Origin: Plakobranchus ocellatus
Lineage: Eukaryota; Mollusca; Gastropoda; Plakobranchidae
NCBI GenBank assembly: GCA_019648995.1
Contig: BLXT01002256.1
Span: forward strand, 354,097 to 382,302
DNA: 28,206 nucleotides
Direction: 5' to 3'
The notes under the pieces were generated by a model. It did no database searches and had not been told where the DNA came from. It saw only the letters and a list, made by a program, of their open reading frames with translations. Below are positions 10,301-22,300 of this stretch, one piece after another (position 1 is the stretch's first letter; each line of letters begins with the position of its first letter). Both the position numbers and the translations under genes were made by a program.

Positions 10301-13300
10301 GCCTTTTTGCTTTCCTGAAGAGCCTGCCTACATTCCTGGGTAAACCAGGGCACATGGGTTTTATTTTTTGTCCCTTTATGAAAGGGTATGGACGACCTGG
10401 CCGCATCGAGCAGCTTTGAAGTAAACTGCTCGATGTCGGCCACAGAGTCGTCCAAAAACAGTTTGCATAGGTCTCCGAAAAGGTTCCAATCGGCTTTTTT
10501 AACATTAAAAGTAATATTAGTATTACCGTTAAAATGTGAAGACAAGGTTAAAAATATAGGGAAGTGATCGCTGCCACACAGATCACTGTGGGCAGCCCAG
10601 GAACATTCGGCGGCAATGGAGGGTGAAGCCACTGCCAAATCAATCGCTGAGGTCGAATGATAAGCCGAATGAACAAAAGTTTGCTCTCCAGAATTTAGAA
10701 TGATTAAATCATTTTCGGCTGTGAACTCTTCGAGCATCCTCCCCCGCCCATCCCGGCGGGAATCCCCCCACGCAGGAGAATGCGCGTTGAAGTCTCCCAG
10801 GACGAGAAAGGGCTTCGGAAGCTGCTCAAAGAGCTCAGCCAGAGAAAGTTTCGAAACTGGGGAATTGGGAGGCAGGTATAGAGAGCAAACGGTTAGGGTC
10901 TTTTCCAGGCTGATTGTGGCAGCTGCAGCATGCAGGCCAGTTTTCAAATCAATTTCCGAAAAACGGGTTCCGTTTCTGATGAGGAGGGCCGCCTCGCCCC
11001 CGGGGGACCCACCCTGCGGAAGAAGCATCTCGGAAGAACCGGCCCTCCCCAAGCCTGCGATCCTGCAGGGCCACAACAGCCGATTGCGAACGATTCAGCA
11101 GAAGCTTCAGTTCTTCAAAGTTACTCCTAAAACCGCGAATGTTCCATTGAACCACGGTATCCATCACCACAGACTATTTATTGCTTGGCAGGCCACCCTT
11201 TGGCTGGCCTGCCAAGCCTTTAATCTTTTTTGTAGGCTTTACCCCCTCCGTCACATGAACTTTGGGGGTAAAGGGGTAGGGAGGCGAAGGGGAAGGCGGA
11301 GGACCTTGGGGTTTCTCCGTCAGGGGCAGGATTTGGAGGGGGAGGGAGGGCACTCCATAGGGGAGGCGGAGGCCCTTGGAGAGCTGGGGGTGGAGGAATC
11401 CCCCCAGATTGAGGATGTAGTATCCTCAAATTCCATGGCCAGAGGCGCAAAACGATTGATTGTTTCCCTAGGGACCTCCTGTCTTTTCGCTTGGCTGTTA
11501 TTTCAGTTTCTGCTGCTCTCTGGGGACTGAGAGCCAGAGAATCCTTCTGGCCTTTTGGGTGACCTTGATGGTCTCATCACCCAGTATCGACTTCAACTCC
11601 CTATGGATCTTAAAAGGTGACCTGTCAGCCACCTTGGCAGATCCTTTTGAGCTGATCACCATAAATTTTTTAAATGGTGACCAGTCTGCAAAGGGAGACA
11701 CGCTCATCAAAGTAGGAAGGTCCTCCGCCTTCCTCTTGCTGGCAACAGAGGCGGCCCCACAAACTGCCTCTGTGCAAGGCTTCTTTGCCACATCGGGTTG
11801 TGGGGAGGGGTCAGAGGGTGTTTTTTCTTAGTCATGAGGAGGGTTTTAGGATTCAGCTCCAAGGCTCCCCGCCCGCCAAGGAGCCCAACCAGAGGGATAC
11901 ATTGCGCGGCACTCCAGTGCTGAGTCAGGGCTACTCTGGAGCTACACTCCCACCAGAGGCTGTGAGACCTCTACTGGGATTGACCCAAGCCCTATTCAGA
12001 GAAAAATGACCAGCCTATTGGGCAGCGTGGGTCAGCGCTGCCCTCCCGTCTCAGGGGAAGGATATGGCCAAGGAGGCATGTTGATGCGTGACAGCCTCTA
12101 TTGCCACTATTGCCCGGCCATCACCACCTCAACCTCGAGGATCCACCCCTTCCCCCATACATGTCACACCTCATGGCAAACAAGGCACCCACACTGTGGG
12201 GGTGGGCCTCACAATTATTACCAGCACCGGAGGGCTACGGTGGATAGAAATAGAGGACAGTATGAGGAGAAGTGGACGGAATGATAGCGCAGGAAAGGAA
12301 GTGAGGATAGAAGACAAAGCAAGGTGGAGAGAAAGAGATGTCGCCCATGTACCAGAGAGAGGCACAGGCAGTTCGAAGGCGACACCCTGTTTTAGTCGCC
12401 TCTTGCGACACAAGCACAGTACGGTGGGTTGATTCTATCCCAGACTCCACATGGGAAGAGAAAGAAGTAGAGGACAGCAGAAGGAGAAGTAGACGGGACG
12501 ATAGCACAGGAAAGGAATGAGGGGTTAGAAGACACAAGCCTGGTTGAGAAAGAGATGTCACCTTGTCCTGACGAGAGGCAATCCATAGGCGACAACCTGC
12601 CCTGGTCGCCTCTTAGGACCCGCGGCAGCCTCGTTGGAGCACATTCTTTCCCTGGGTCCCACTTGCAAGCTAATACCTCTAGTGGCATTACAAAAAAATT
12701 ATTACATGCTTTCCTGTTCTCTTCAAAATCGCTAGCAATGCTATGTTTTATAAAAAGAAATTCACTGCTTTTAGTGGAGGCCAGATTAGAGCTTTTACTT
12801 TTTACTTAAGATAAATGGAAAAAGCCTAGGCAAAAAAGAAAAGCCCCTAAAAAAGCTGATATATCTAACTTTTTCTGAGCAGCTTCAACTGATTGTATCT
12901 ATTCTTATGTTCCAGAATCCAGTCATCAACCATACACGTCCATACCTACGCTCCCAGAGTTTTTGCAATTCACAACTTATCATATTACTTTCACAGCATA
13001 ACTATGGAAATTTAAGATGTGATTCATGGGAAATGTATAAAAAAAGATAAATATTTAAACATTTTTTTCACGCTGGTTTTACTCACTTTGTTGACAAAGG
13101 CATAAGACTGTGGTCCAACTGCCTTCCCATAAGCTCCAAACATTTTTCTTTGCCTTACAGGTTCAGGTGTAGGAATAGATGCATTTGCTAGGCCTACAAA
13201 GTAAAAGCATAATTATTTTCTTAAAATTTTCATAAGATAGATGGAAACTCGACCTCATCAGTTATCTCTTTAAAAAATTCTCTTTATATTTAACTAAGCA

Positions 13301-16300
13301 AAAATTTGGATAATTTAATTGTCATTCAAATAAGGGGACTAGTCTCGTTAACATGTGCCTCAAAGTTTTTATCTAGCTTTTACTAAACTATCTCCCTGTG
13401 TCTTGACAGGATACAGGATACACATCCATTGCATGCATGATTTTTATATTGCAAATACAATTGCATCTTCTGCACCCTTATCCAATAAAGGTTTAAGATA
13501 GTTCCTTACACATCTTATCAATATGCACATATTTTTAAGCACTGGTTTTACTAATAAAATAATTCATCCATGATAAGGTTTTTAATTTATCATTTTTAGT
13601 GAAAAGATGTATTGTCTAAGAATAAGTTTAAGAATATAGTAGTTGGATGAATGGTATTTATTGTTAGGTGTCGAACATGGAACTCATGAAACATATAAAG
13701 GTACTGGTATGGTATTACAAGAGGATAATATAATTCGAAATTAAATAGGCCTTGGCTTGGAAAATGATTTTATTGTAGTTGCGATTAAATGCAAGCTGTA
13801 TAAGTACAAATACTGCCTAAATGCATGGTCTGATGGATTTTTCACTTTATAATTTACCCCTAAACGCACTCAAAGATGGAAACATACTTTTTGCGAAGCC
13901 TAGTGCTACCCAGCACACTAGGGGACTGACCACCTGGGATAATGAAAGAGCAGCCCATAAGTAAACCAAACATCAAAGTTTGTTTTTTTTTATTTGACTG
14001 CTGCCATTATCCTAAATTCAACACAGACTATCTTTTCTTATCTATTCCTTAGTCTGATACTGACAGCTAAAGAGATGCAGAGTTGTGTTTTATCTCAGAA
14101 AATGCAATTGATAATATGAAGAATAATTTATCTTTTTCTTTAATCTCTTTTGATTTTAAACTTCTAATTTTCGTTTCTTTGGAATATTTGTGACATCTCT
14201 TTCTCTCATTTTTTTACATTTTGTTGTGAATTGCATTTTAAGCTGGCACTTGAATGTTTCATTTAATGTCTTGACATAATATCGATTATTGATATAAATT
14301 CTGCCGATCAATCAGACAGGTGAATAATGTCCGATGCCTCTCTTTCACCACATAGAGGGCTACTCTAGATTTGGGTTTTTAGAATTGGTTCCTTTAAAGA
14401 TTTAGTTTTTAGTTTTGTTTCTTTTTCTTTTGGATTGTGTTGCTTATTTGTGTAGATTAATTTTTCCCCTTTTAATCAATTCTAAAAAGACATGTAATTA
14501 AAGTTTTTAAAGTAAAATGTATATTTTTACTACTCCCTGCATCTGTGCTGCTTTTATTGCGTCTTTATCTATGTATTTTGCCACACTGCATTATGGTGTC
14601 AACATTGTGCCAGTGGGACATGCTGGAATGAGTAAGCGAGCTTTACATTTTAGAAAATGATTGCATTCGAATAGAAAAAAGAATGTGTTAATTTTTTCTT
14701 GCAGCACTTCATACTGAAAATCATTTAACTAAAATTCCCTCTGAATTAAATTGTACTGTGACAATGTTATAGATTTCTAATTTTGTGTTTAAGCTTCTAT
14801 GCAATTTTCCTTTTTTTTTTTTAAGTGATCAGTCGAATATTTAGAATAGAAATGCTGCAGGCATAATATATAAAGTAGACGAGGCTTACCTGTAAGCTGA
14901 AATATAATTGTGATTCTATCGTCCTGTAATATTCTGTAGGGTTCAACTGAGAGATGTGTATCTGTGCAGTTGATCCACTTGTTGTACTACTTCGCAAACT
15001 GATCCAGTGAAATCTTGAACTCTGTGATATTTGCCTTTATTTCTATTATAATTGTGGTTTTAAGGACTAGTTGTATTTTAAATTTAGCCTGTTTAATATT
15101 AACAATGTTCCCTACTGCTTTATCGCAGTTTTGTATTGAAACTCTGTTGCTCTAAGCTGTGTAACATTTGTGTTTACCCAGCGAGTCACATCAATCTGAC
15201 CTGTGACTCCACCATAGCTGAAGTTTCGAGTCTAGTGCAGACCAGTTATTAAACTGTACCAAGTATCAAAGGTTAAACAAGCACATTAGTTTGCTTTACA
15301 ATATTTCTGCATATACGTTTGAGTGCATCAAATATGAAGCAAAGTACAAATAGTCACTCAAAAAAAAAAAAAAACTGATTGTCCTGTGGACAACTTCTTC
15401 AAATGTAATGAGGAGTTTACTGACCCATTTGAGCCCATGCAATTTGGCCTCCCTTCATAATGATCTCAGGTTTGGCCCCAAAGTAACCAGGATTCCACAA
15501 CACCAGATCAGCCAGCTTGCCAAGCTGCAAAACATGTTTGGAAAATTGTGAAAAAATGACAATAAATTGATTCATAAAATAGATATAGCTTTATAAAATT
15601 TGCACGGCTGGAAACAAGACACAGAATTTGTGGGTGAATATGGGATGGACAGAGTAGTTTTGCAGTTTTAATCATCCGAAAAATTGAAAAAAATTAAATC
15701 TGATTAATCTCTCTTCCTCACTTATGGAGCACATTAGACCTCTGGAAAAATGAGAAATATATCTTGTTTTATAATGCCAATAGTTTCTTTGAAGTAAAAT
15801 TGAATTATAATTAGAAATAGGCTAATATTTATGCCTTTGTAAAACCCCAAGCCAAAGTTTTGAAAAGTACTCTACAATGAAAAATGGGTTAAATGATTTG
15901 CCTCACACAAGAGCTCTTTCAGCTGGAATGATATCAAATTTTTGAGAGGGATTAAAGGGACCCTTCTGTCCCGGGTTCGAGCCTTGCAACCAGCGCCCTG
16001 GCCTGAAAGCCTGAAATCGCCTTGTTGTGGACTGGCTATATACAAAAACGCACAAGAGGGATTAAATTAACATCTTGTTACATTATTACCACAAGATGGA
16101 AGTTATATATTATTTAGCATGGATGTGATGAGAAATGTAATTTAGTTGCTTCACATTTCAAAAACATTTTTAAGGCCTGCCTTAAGAACAGCCTACTTTG
16201 GATTATCATACTTACCCCATTCTACTTTTCTCAGTCTAAACATATAAAGTTAGCTCTTTATATTGGTGGGTTTTGTGCAGTTTCTATTATGAACAATAGA

Positions 16301-19300
16301 GCGACAAGATCACAAAAACACTGATTAATATTAAATGCAACCTTGCACCAGGCCTTCGCTTCTTGCATTTGAGGGTCAGTGACCAGGATATGGTAACAGA
16401 TTTTACCCAATCTCTAAGAACAATTCCCAGTGCTATGCCATGGCAAGAGTAAGCTTTTAGGTTTTTTTCTCAAGCAAAGATATTAAAATAATTTTTATTA
16501 TGAATAGCAGTGGACAAAGTGTACTTAAGCTTTAATTATACGCAGTTCTGTAAATTTCATGCTTTTTTTTTTTTTAAATCAAGTTATTACAGTTGATGTG
16601 TAATATTAATAATATAAGTTTTGAATGTTTATATGTATTTTTTTCCCATCTCTTCATTAAGAAAAATTATCACGAGAATTTAAACATAACAATCTTACTC
16701 AAATCTTTTGGTTTTCCTTTTGTGCATATATTCAGTTGCTGTCGGCAATGATTACTTAGAAAGTACAATGAACAACCCTTTGGTTTTACATTACCTGGCA
16801 GTTACATTGCCCTGCACTATTAAAATTCCTGACAAATGGCTCAGCCTTATTTTCTTACATTACTTGGGCTCAACAAAGCTGAATATAAGACTCTTATAAA
16901 AAAAAAAAAAAAGGAAGATATAACTTCAATATTTTCCTGTGGCTAATGGGCTCAACAAAGCTGAATGTAAGACTCTTATAAAAAAAAAAAAAAAAAGGAA
17001 GATATAACTTCAATATTTTCCTGTGGATAAGATTAAAATTTTACCCAGTATACATAAATTGATTATACTTTTATTACATTTCCCAACTGTGAAGAAATTT
17101 AATAAATTTTTTTTTTTTAATTATTTTTTTATATAATACTATATATNNNNNNNNNNNNNNNNNNNNNNNNNNNNNNNNNNNNNNNNNNNNNCCCCCCCCC
17201 CCCCCCCCCCCAAAAGCAAAAGTAAAGTAATTAAAAAATAAAAAACGAAAAAAAAAAAAAGAAAACACCATAATTGTATTTTATATCTCCACGACTTAAG
17301 TTGTTTTATCCTTCTTCACTCTATTATTATGCATCAGAATAATCTTATTAAACCATTGGCTACTGTCATAATATTACACAAAAATATTAATGATGTGAGG
17401 AGAAAAAATTTATATCGAATCTAACATACAAGAAAATGTGCAATTTTTAGCTACAAACCTGAAACTAAAATAACCTTAAAAAAAATAAAGCTATACATTT
17501 ACATCGATTAATTGATTATTGGCATACCCAGTTCACCATTAAGCGGTGATCTCAGGGTTTCTGTTCATTCACTCTATCTCATGGGCTTCCATCAGATGCT
17601 CAAGCAAATTAAAACAAAGATAAAAATCCATTGAAATCCAACAGAGCATATGGAGAAAAACTTTAAAAGGAATCTGTAAAAGCCTCAGATATTTCCATAG
17701 ACACCGAGTTCCTTTACGTAACCAACTATGCGAGAGGGATTGATCTCTTGGAAAAGTCTGTACAGGTCAGTTACACTGAAGTATTTCCTCCTGGTGACTT
17801 GAAAGTCTGGGATTTCAATTAAAATATGCAGGACAGTGTAAAGGCTGTCCCAGGCATAGCAAAAAGGTTGTTCCTCATTTTTTAAAAGGTAGCTTTGGGT
17901 CTGCCATGTGTGGCCCACCCGAAGCCTACACATTATTGTCTCCCGTTTTCTGCCTGCTCCTTCACCTCTTAATGGAGGTCTTCTCCCAAGTTGGGGAGTA
18001 CCTTGTGGAGCTTGTTTGCCCTCTCAGTATCCCGATTTTCTTGCCAGACGGTGTGGATGTAAGCATTTACTTTAGGTTTCAAGTCAGACCACAAATGAGT
18101 TTTCCCGAGTATGATGATTTATTTAGAGCTGCCTTTACGAGTTTGTCCACATTCTCATTCCCCTGGATGCCTTAAGGAATCCAGACAAAAGAGATGTGAA
18201 CATAGGGTGGAAATTTTCGGATTTAAATTGAACAGGCGCCTGATATCTTTAACTTTGAAATTTTTGCTTTGGATAGCCTGTAAGGCTGATAGGCTGTCAC
18301 TGTAGATAACAAAATTTTTATGGTATTTAGTGAGTTTTCTTTATTTCTGAGAGCCCGAGGGCTATTCCCTCGAGCTCAGCACTGAAGACAGATGCCCCGG
18401 AGACCTGCCAACCCCAAATTTTTCTCTCAGGAATAGTCATTTCTACTCACAGCATTTTAGAAAATCTCACAGGAATATGCCAGTACAATTACAGTGGAAA
18501 CCATTTATAACAGGCCTGGTTATAACAGGGATCCTGTAATAACAGAGATCTTTTAGAGGGCTTCATCGCAGCTCAATCTGTTATAACAGGGACACAGGCT
18601 TGCTCAAAACAGAAAGAGCATGTTGATAAATTACGCCTAAAGCAAAAAGTTGGCATGTCTGCATGTAGCACCATGACATATCCACAACACAGAGGCTACT
18701 TGGTCTCTTTATACAGAATGTTGAATAAACGTTGTGGAACACAAATTGGATACTTGGGTAATAATTTAAAAATGTTCAATGCTATTTAAATAGGTAAAGA
18801 ATACATGTCCCTTGATATTGCATGAATCTAAAGGATAAAAAGAGATAATTTTTTTCCCTTTTGATCATCCATCGGGACAACTGAACGGAATTTTAGCAGG
18901 GTAGCCCAGAAAACGGAATTTATAGGCGTTCCCTGGAATTTTCGAGGTTCCCAACGGAAAGTTGGTAGGTTTGGCCCCTTCTTTCAGGCAAGTTCCTTTC
19001 GTGCAGTCAGAAAATTCCGGAAAATACGCTGCGGCTGCAACCTTTTCTTCCAGTTTAGAGCCATCAGTAAAAACAGCTTAATGGTTTGAAAATTTTTCTT
19101 TAATTCTAAAAAATTCTTTTTGATTAGAAACTGTGCTGGTATTTTCTTTCTTTCAGCCATGGTGGAACACATTCTTTATCCAGGCCGCACAGGGGGGGAA
19201 CGAATCTGGAGAATTTTGACATGTAATTGATAGTTACCCCTTGTACCTCTTATTGTGACAATCCATTGAATATTGAAACTGATGTAAAGAGCCCAATTGT

Positions 19301-22300
19301 TGAAACATTTACCTCATTTGTTGGTCGAGCTTGAAGCATTGTACCGTGTGTAACAGAACTGAAAGCTTCCAATAATATTATAGAATGCGGTGAATATCCA
19401 TTTTAGGGTCTTAAATCTTACGCAAATAAAATTGGTGAATTAAAAAAGGTGTGTCAAGCCCACACTGGGTTCTATTATGACATGCTGGCCCCAATAAATA
19501 GGGAACTTAATCTGATTGTCAAATTTTAGGTGGCTATTCCATTATAGGCCTTTTTTGGGCAATTTAAATTCTGAAATTTCAAACATGTTGGCCATACAAA
19601 GAAGCTTGTAATGAGATCTTATCTTTACATGTTATCTCAGCATGATATACGATTAAAAGCAGGACATTTTTTATGAAGAACTTATTTGAAAAAGGTAATC
19701 TATATATCTGAAACATACCTGAATGGAGCCCACAAGCTCAGAGATGCCATGAGCAATGGCTGGGTTGATGGTGTATTTTGCAACATAACGCTTTGCCCTG
19801 AAATTGTCATTGTCTCCCTTTAGAGACAAAATTTTTTTAAAGTTTACAAGGGTTGGCATATTCTATGATTTTTTTTTAACATTTCATGCAATAACCAGTC
19901 AATTATAGTGCTCAAACCAATCGAGCATAAAAAAATAATGATTGTATTTCCGTTTTGTGTCATTATATAGCATGTGAGCATTACTCACTGTCAAGTCTTA
20001 TCTACACCAGGTCACATGTAATCTGATTACGAATATACATAAACTCTGGTGACAGAGAACAGAGTGGTGGTTTTAATTATCACACTTATTGGTGGCAATG
20101 TACTTTCAGCCTTAGTTTTGCCACTATAGGTTAATAATAGATCTTTTGATAATGCTGTAACCATCTTTATAACTCTACCTTCAATTCCACAAAAAAAAAC
20201 CTCTCACACACACATACTCACACTCTTTTTCCCCTTTTGCACTCTTATCCGACCTCTTTGTGAATCTCCTTGCACTCTTTATCCAACCTCCTTGTGAATC
20301 TCCTTGCACTCTTATTCAACCTCCTTGTGAATCCCCTAACCCCCTCTTTCTACTCTCTCTTCTTTCAAATTCTGCCTACCTGTGGAGGAGATCAAATATT
20401 CTATCCGTACTTTTCTAATGCACTCCTAGATTAACTTCTAAATAATTTTTTGGCATACTGATTCGTAGATCCATCTACATGTTTTGATTCATCTAATTAC
20501 ATGTACTATTTATCTTTCTACTTATCGATTTATTTATTCTAAGTTATTTATTTTTTCCTTTGTTTATTTTTTGTTGAATCATTTACATTTTTCCTCTCCG
20601 CCCTTTACTTTACAGCAACTCCTCCATTCTCCTCATGTCTTCTTGTGGTCATAGCAATTCATTCTTTATCACCAACTTAGACAAAAGACTAGCCGTTTAG
20701 GTGATAAAGTATAGAGAAGAGCTTCCTTGCATTCCATCTTGCCTCTCCTAAATCTCTTGTCTTCACTCCATGCCACCTCTCTCTCACATATGTATCTGAG
20801 AAACTTAGGGGATGTCAAACAAGATAATGTGTATGTGCACAAAGAGATAAAACACAGAGGACAATCTCACTAGAAATTCTTACCGTTTCACTTGTCAGTT
20901 GACCTCGAAAGAGTTTCATCTTATCTGCAGTTTGCCAGGTTCGAGTTACAACTTCCCCTATGCGCCCCATAGCCTTAAATAAAAAATTTAAAGTCATTGT
21001 TAAAAAGGGAAGGACAGGGACTCACTGTGTGAGACTAAAGGAAAAAGGTGATTCGCATGTTTATCATTTCAACCTGTGCTTTATATATTTAGCTACATCT
21101 TTCATCGGTGGATTTACAATTGAACATCACCCTCAGGTTAAACACAAGCACTTTCACCTTCAATACAGCAACTAAACATATAAAGTAAAGATATAATTTC
21201 AGTTTTATAAAATACCTGAAATCCACTCATTTGGGCAAAGCTTATGTTCTTTGATACAATTTTGAGTATTGTCACCACTAAATGACGTTTGCAGAAGGGA
21301 CAGGTCTACTGAAAAAAAGTCACAGATGTCATAGTTTTTAAGGGGTTTTTTTTGCTTATCAGAATACTGCTGAATGTTTATACTGTTCAAAATCTATGAT
21401 TAGTTTTCTCTGGGAAGTATTGAACTTGCTCTTCCATGGTCATTTTATCCTTAAAAAGGTCTCATTTTGTGGTGACATTACACATTCCATATCTGTTCCT
21501 CATGATCTGTCCATCTCCTTTCTTCAAGGCAGTCTTTTTATATACAAATAGATATCTCCTTTTGTGGTGACACTGCATGTCATGTTTAAACTGGATATGG
21601 CTGGCATCAGAAAAAGCTTTCGTCTTCTGAATTCATTTACAGAGACTAAGAGATAAAATATTGGTGCTTAAGATTAGCACAAGTCTGACCATGACTGTAA
21701 AAGCCAGCTATGAAACTGCTCTGCTGTACCTGAGAATCTGATCCCATCATGCTAAGAGCCCCAAGATCATGAAGTATATCCTCGGCTGCAATAGTCTCAG
21801 CCCTGATACGCGATTCTGCAAAAGCTACGTCCTCTTTCAGGTTCCTTGAGAAATAGGCATGGAGTAAAAAATAATAAGACAAAAAAAAAATAGTGAGAGA
21901 TATAAAAATAATGGCATCTGTATCTCGGATTGCTCTCCTACCACATCTACCATTAGATATCCCTTGGGGCAGTCTACTGTTTTTTTTTTTTTTTTTTGGT
22001 TTTTTTTTATGTGTGTGCATAACTTTATTTAAGCATTAATGGTACTAAATAAATAAAAGAATATTTTTTTTTTTAAATTACAAACACAGAACACATGGCA
22101 CAAACACAAGTTGATACAATATCACTTGAGTCATTCATGAACCTTCTTGCACTTCAACAAGGAAATTTAAAATTCATTTCAAATTATTTTTTTCATACAA
22201 AAACGAAAAAAAAATATCTTGGCAAGGTGTGATTTTGACTGATTGATTGATTAATGGTATACCCATTCCACCATTAAATGGTGATCTCAGGGTTTCTGTT

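Larger units (their letters stand above)
7424..12659 (-). mobile_element. I/Nimb-like LINE copy A3, near full length (about 5.2 kb)
   Basis: Reading the minus strand: GC-rich 5' UTR with two tandem monomers, ORF1, ORF2 with apurinic-type endonuclease, reverse transcriptase, RNase H and C-terminal knuckle region, a 186-nt 3' UTR, then an (AATC)n tail. RNase H downstream of RT places it in the I superfamily; the tail and FVDD motif resemble Nimb-type elements (inference). The 5' end abuts the right target-site duplication, so it looks complete at 5'. Both ORFs are broken by frameshifts and one 70-bp deletion. It lies in sense orientation within urease intron 6. No AATAAA was seen in its 3' UTR, which may help the gene tolerate it. 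Confidence 0.9.
11836..12659 (-). other. GC-rich 5' UTR of LINE copy A3
   Basis: About 824 nt upstream of the ORF1 start, clearly richer in GC than the surrounding intron. The outer half holds two tandem monomers; the inner half (11836-12239) is single-copy. LINE internal promoters normally sit here. Many short open frames on both strands reflect base composition and have no coding signature. Confidence 0.75.
17503..19226 (-). mobile_element. I/Nimb-like LINE copy B, 5'-truncated, interrupted
   Basis: It carries a degenerate (AATC)n tail at about 17503-17520, the family 3' UTR, the ORF2 C-terminus and the RNase H region. The homology stops near 19226, just past the block GACATGTAA, corresponding to about 8500 in copy A3. 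It is split by a 575-bp insert at 18399-18973. It keeps the 70 bp that copy A3 has lost, so it defines the ancestral C-terminus. It is in sense orientation in urease intron 4. Confidence 0.88.

Noticed and set aside
11220..11450. Proline-rich minus-strand frame as a separate small protein
   Set aside because: It lies in the Ser/Pro-rich linker of LINE ORF1. Neighbouring frames read better as the ORF1 linker and C-terminus, so this is an out-of-frame reading of low-complexity sequence.
10700..11530. Long plus-strand open frame of 276 codons
   Set aside because: It is the shadow of the LINE endonuclease and ORF1 region on the minus strand. The minus strand carries endonuclease motifs (GDFNAH, SDH) in this interval and the plus frame has none.
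12006..12809. Several overlapping open frames on both strands
   Set aside because: They fall in the GC-rich LINE 5' UTR monomers and adjoining DNA. Similar frames arise in both monomers by composition, and none has a family signature.
17074..17271. Open frame containing a run of unknown residues
   Set aside because: It is translated through the assembly gap and poly-C.
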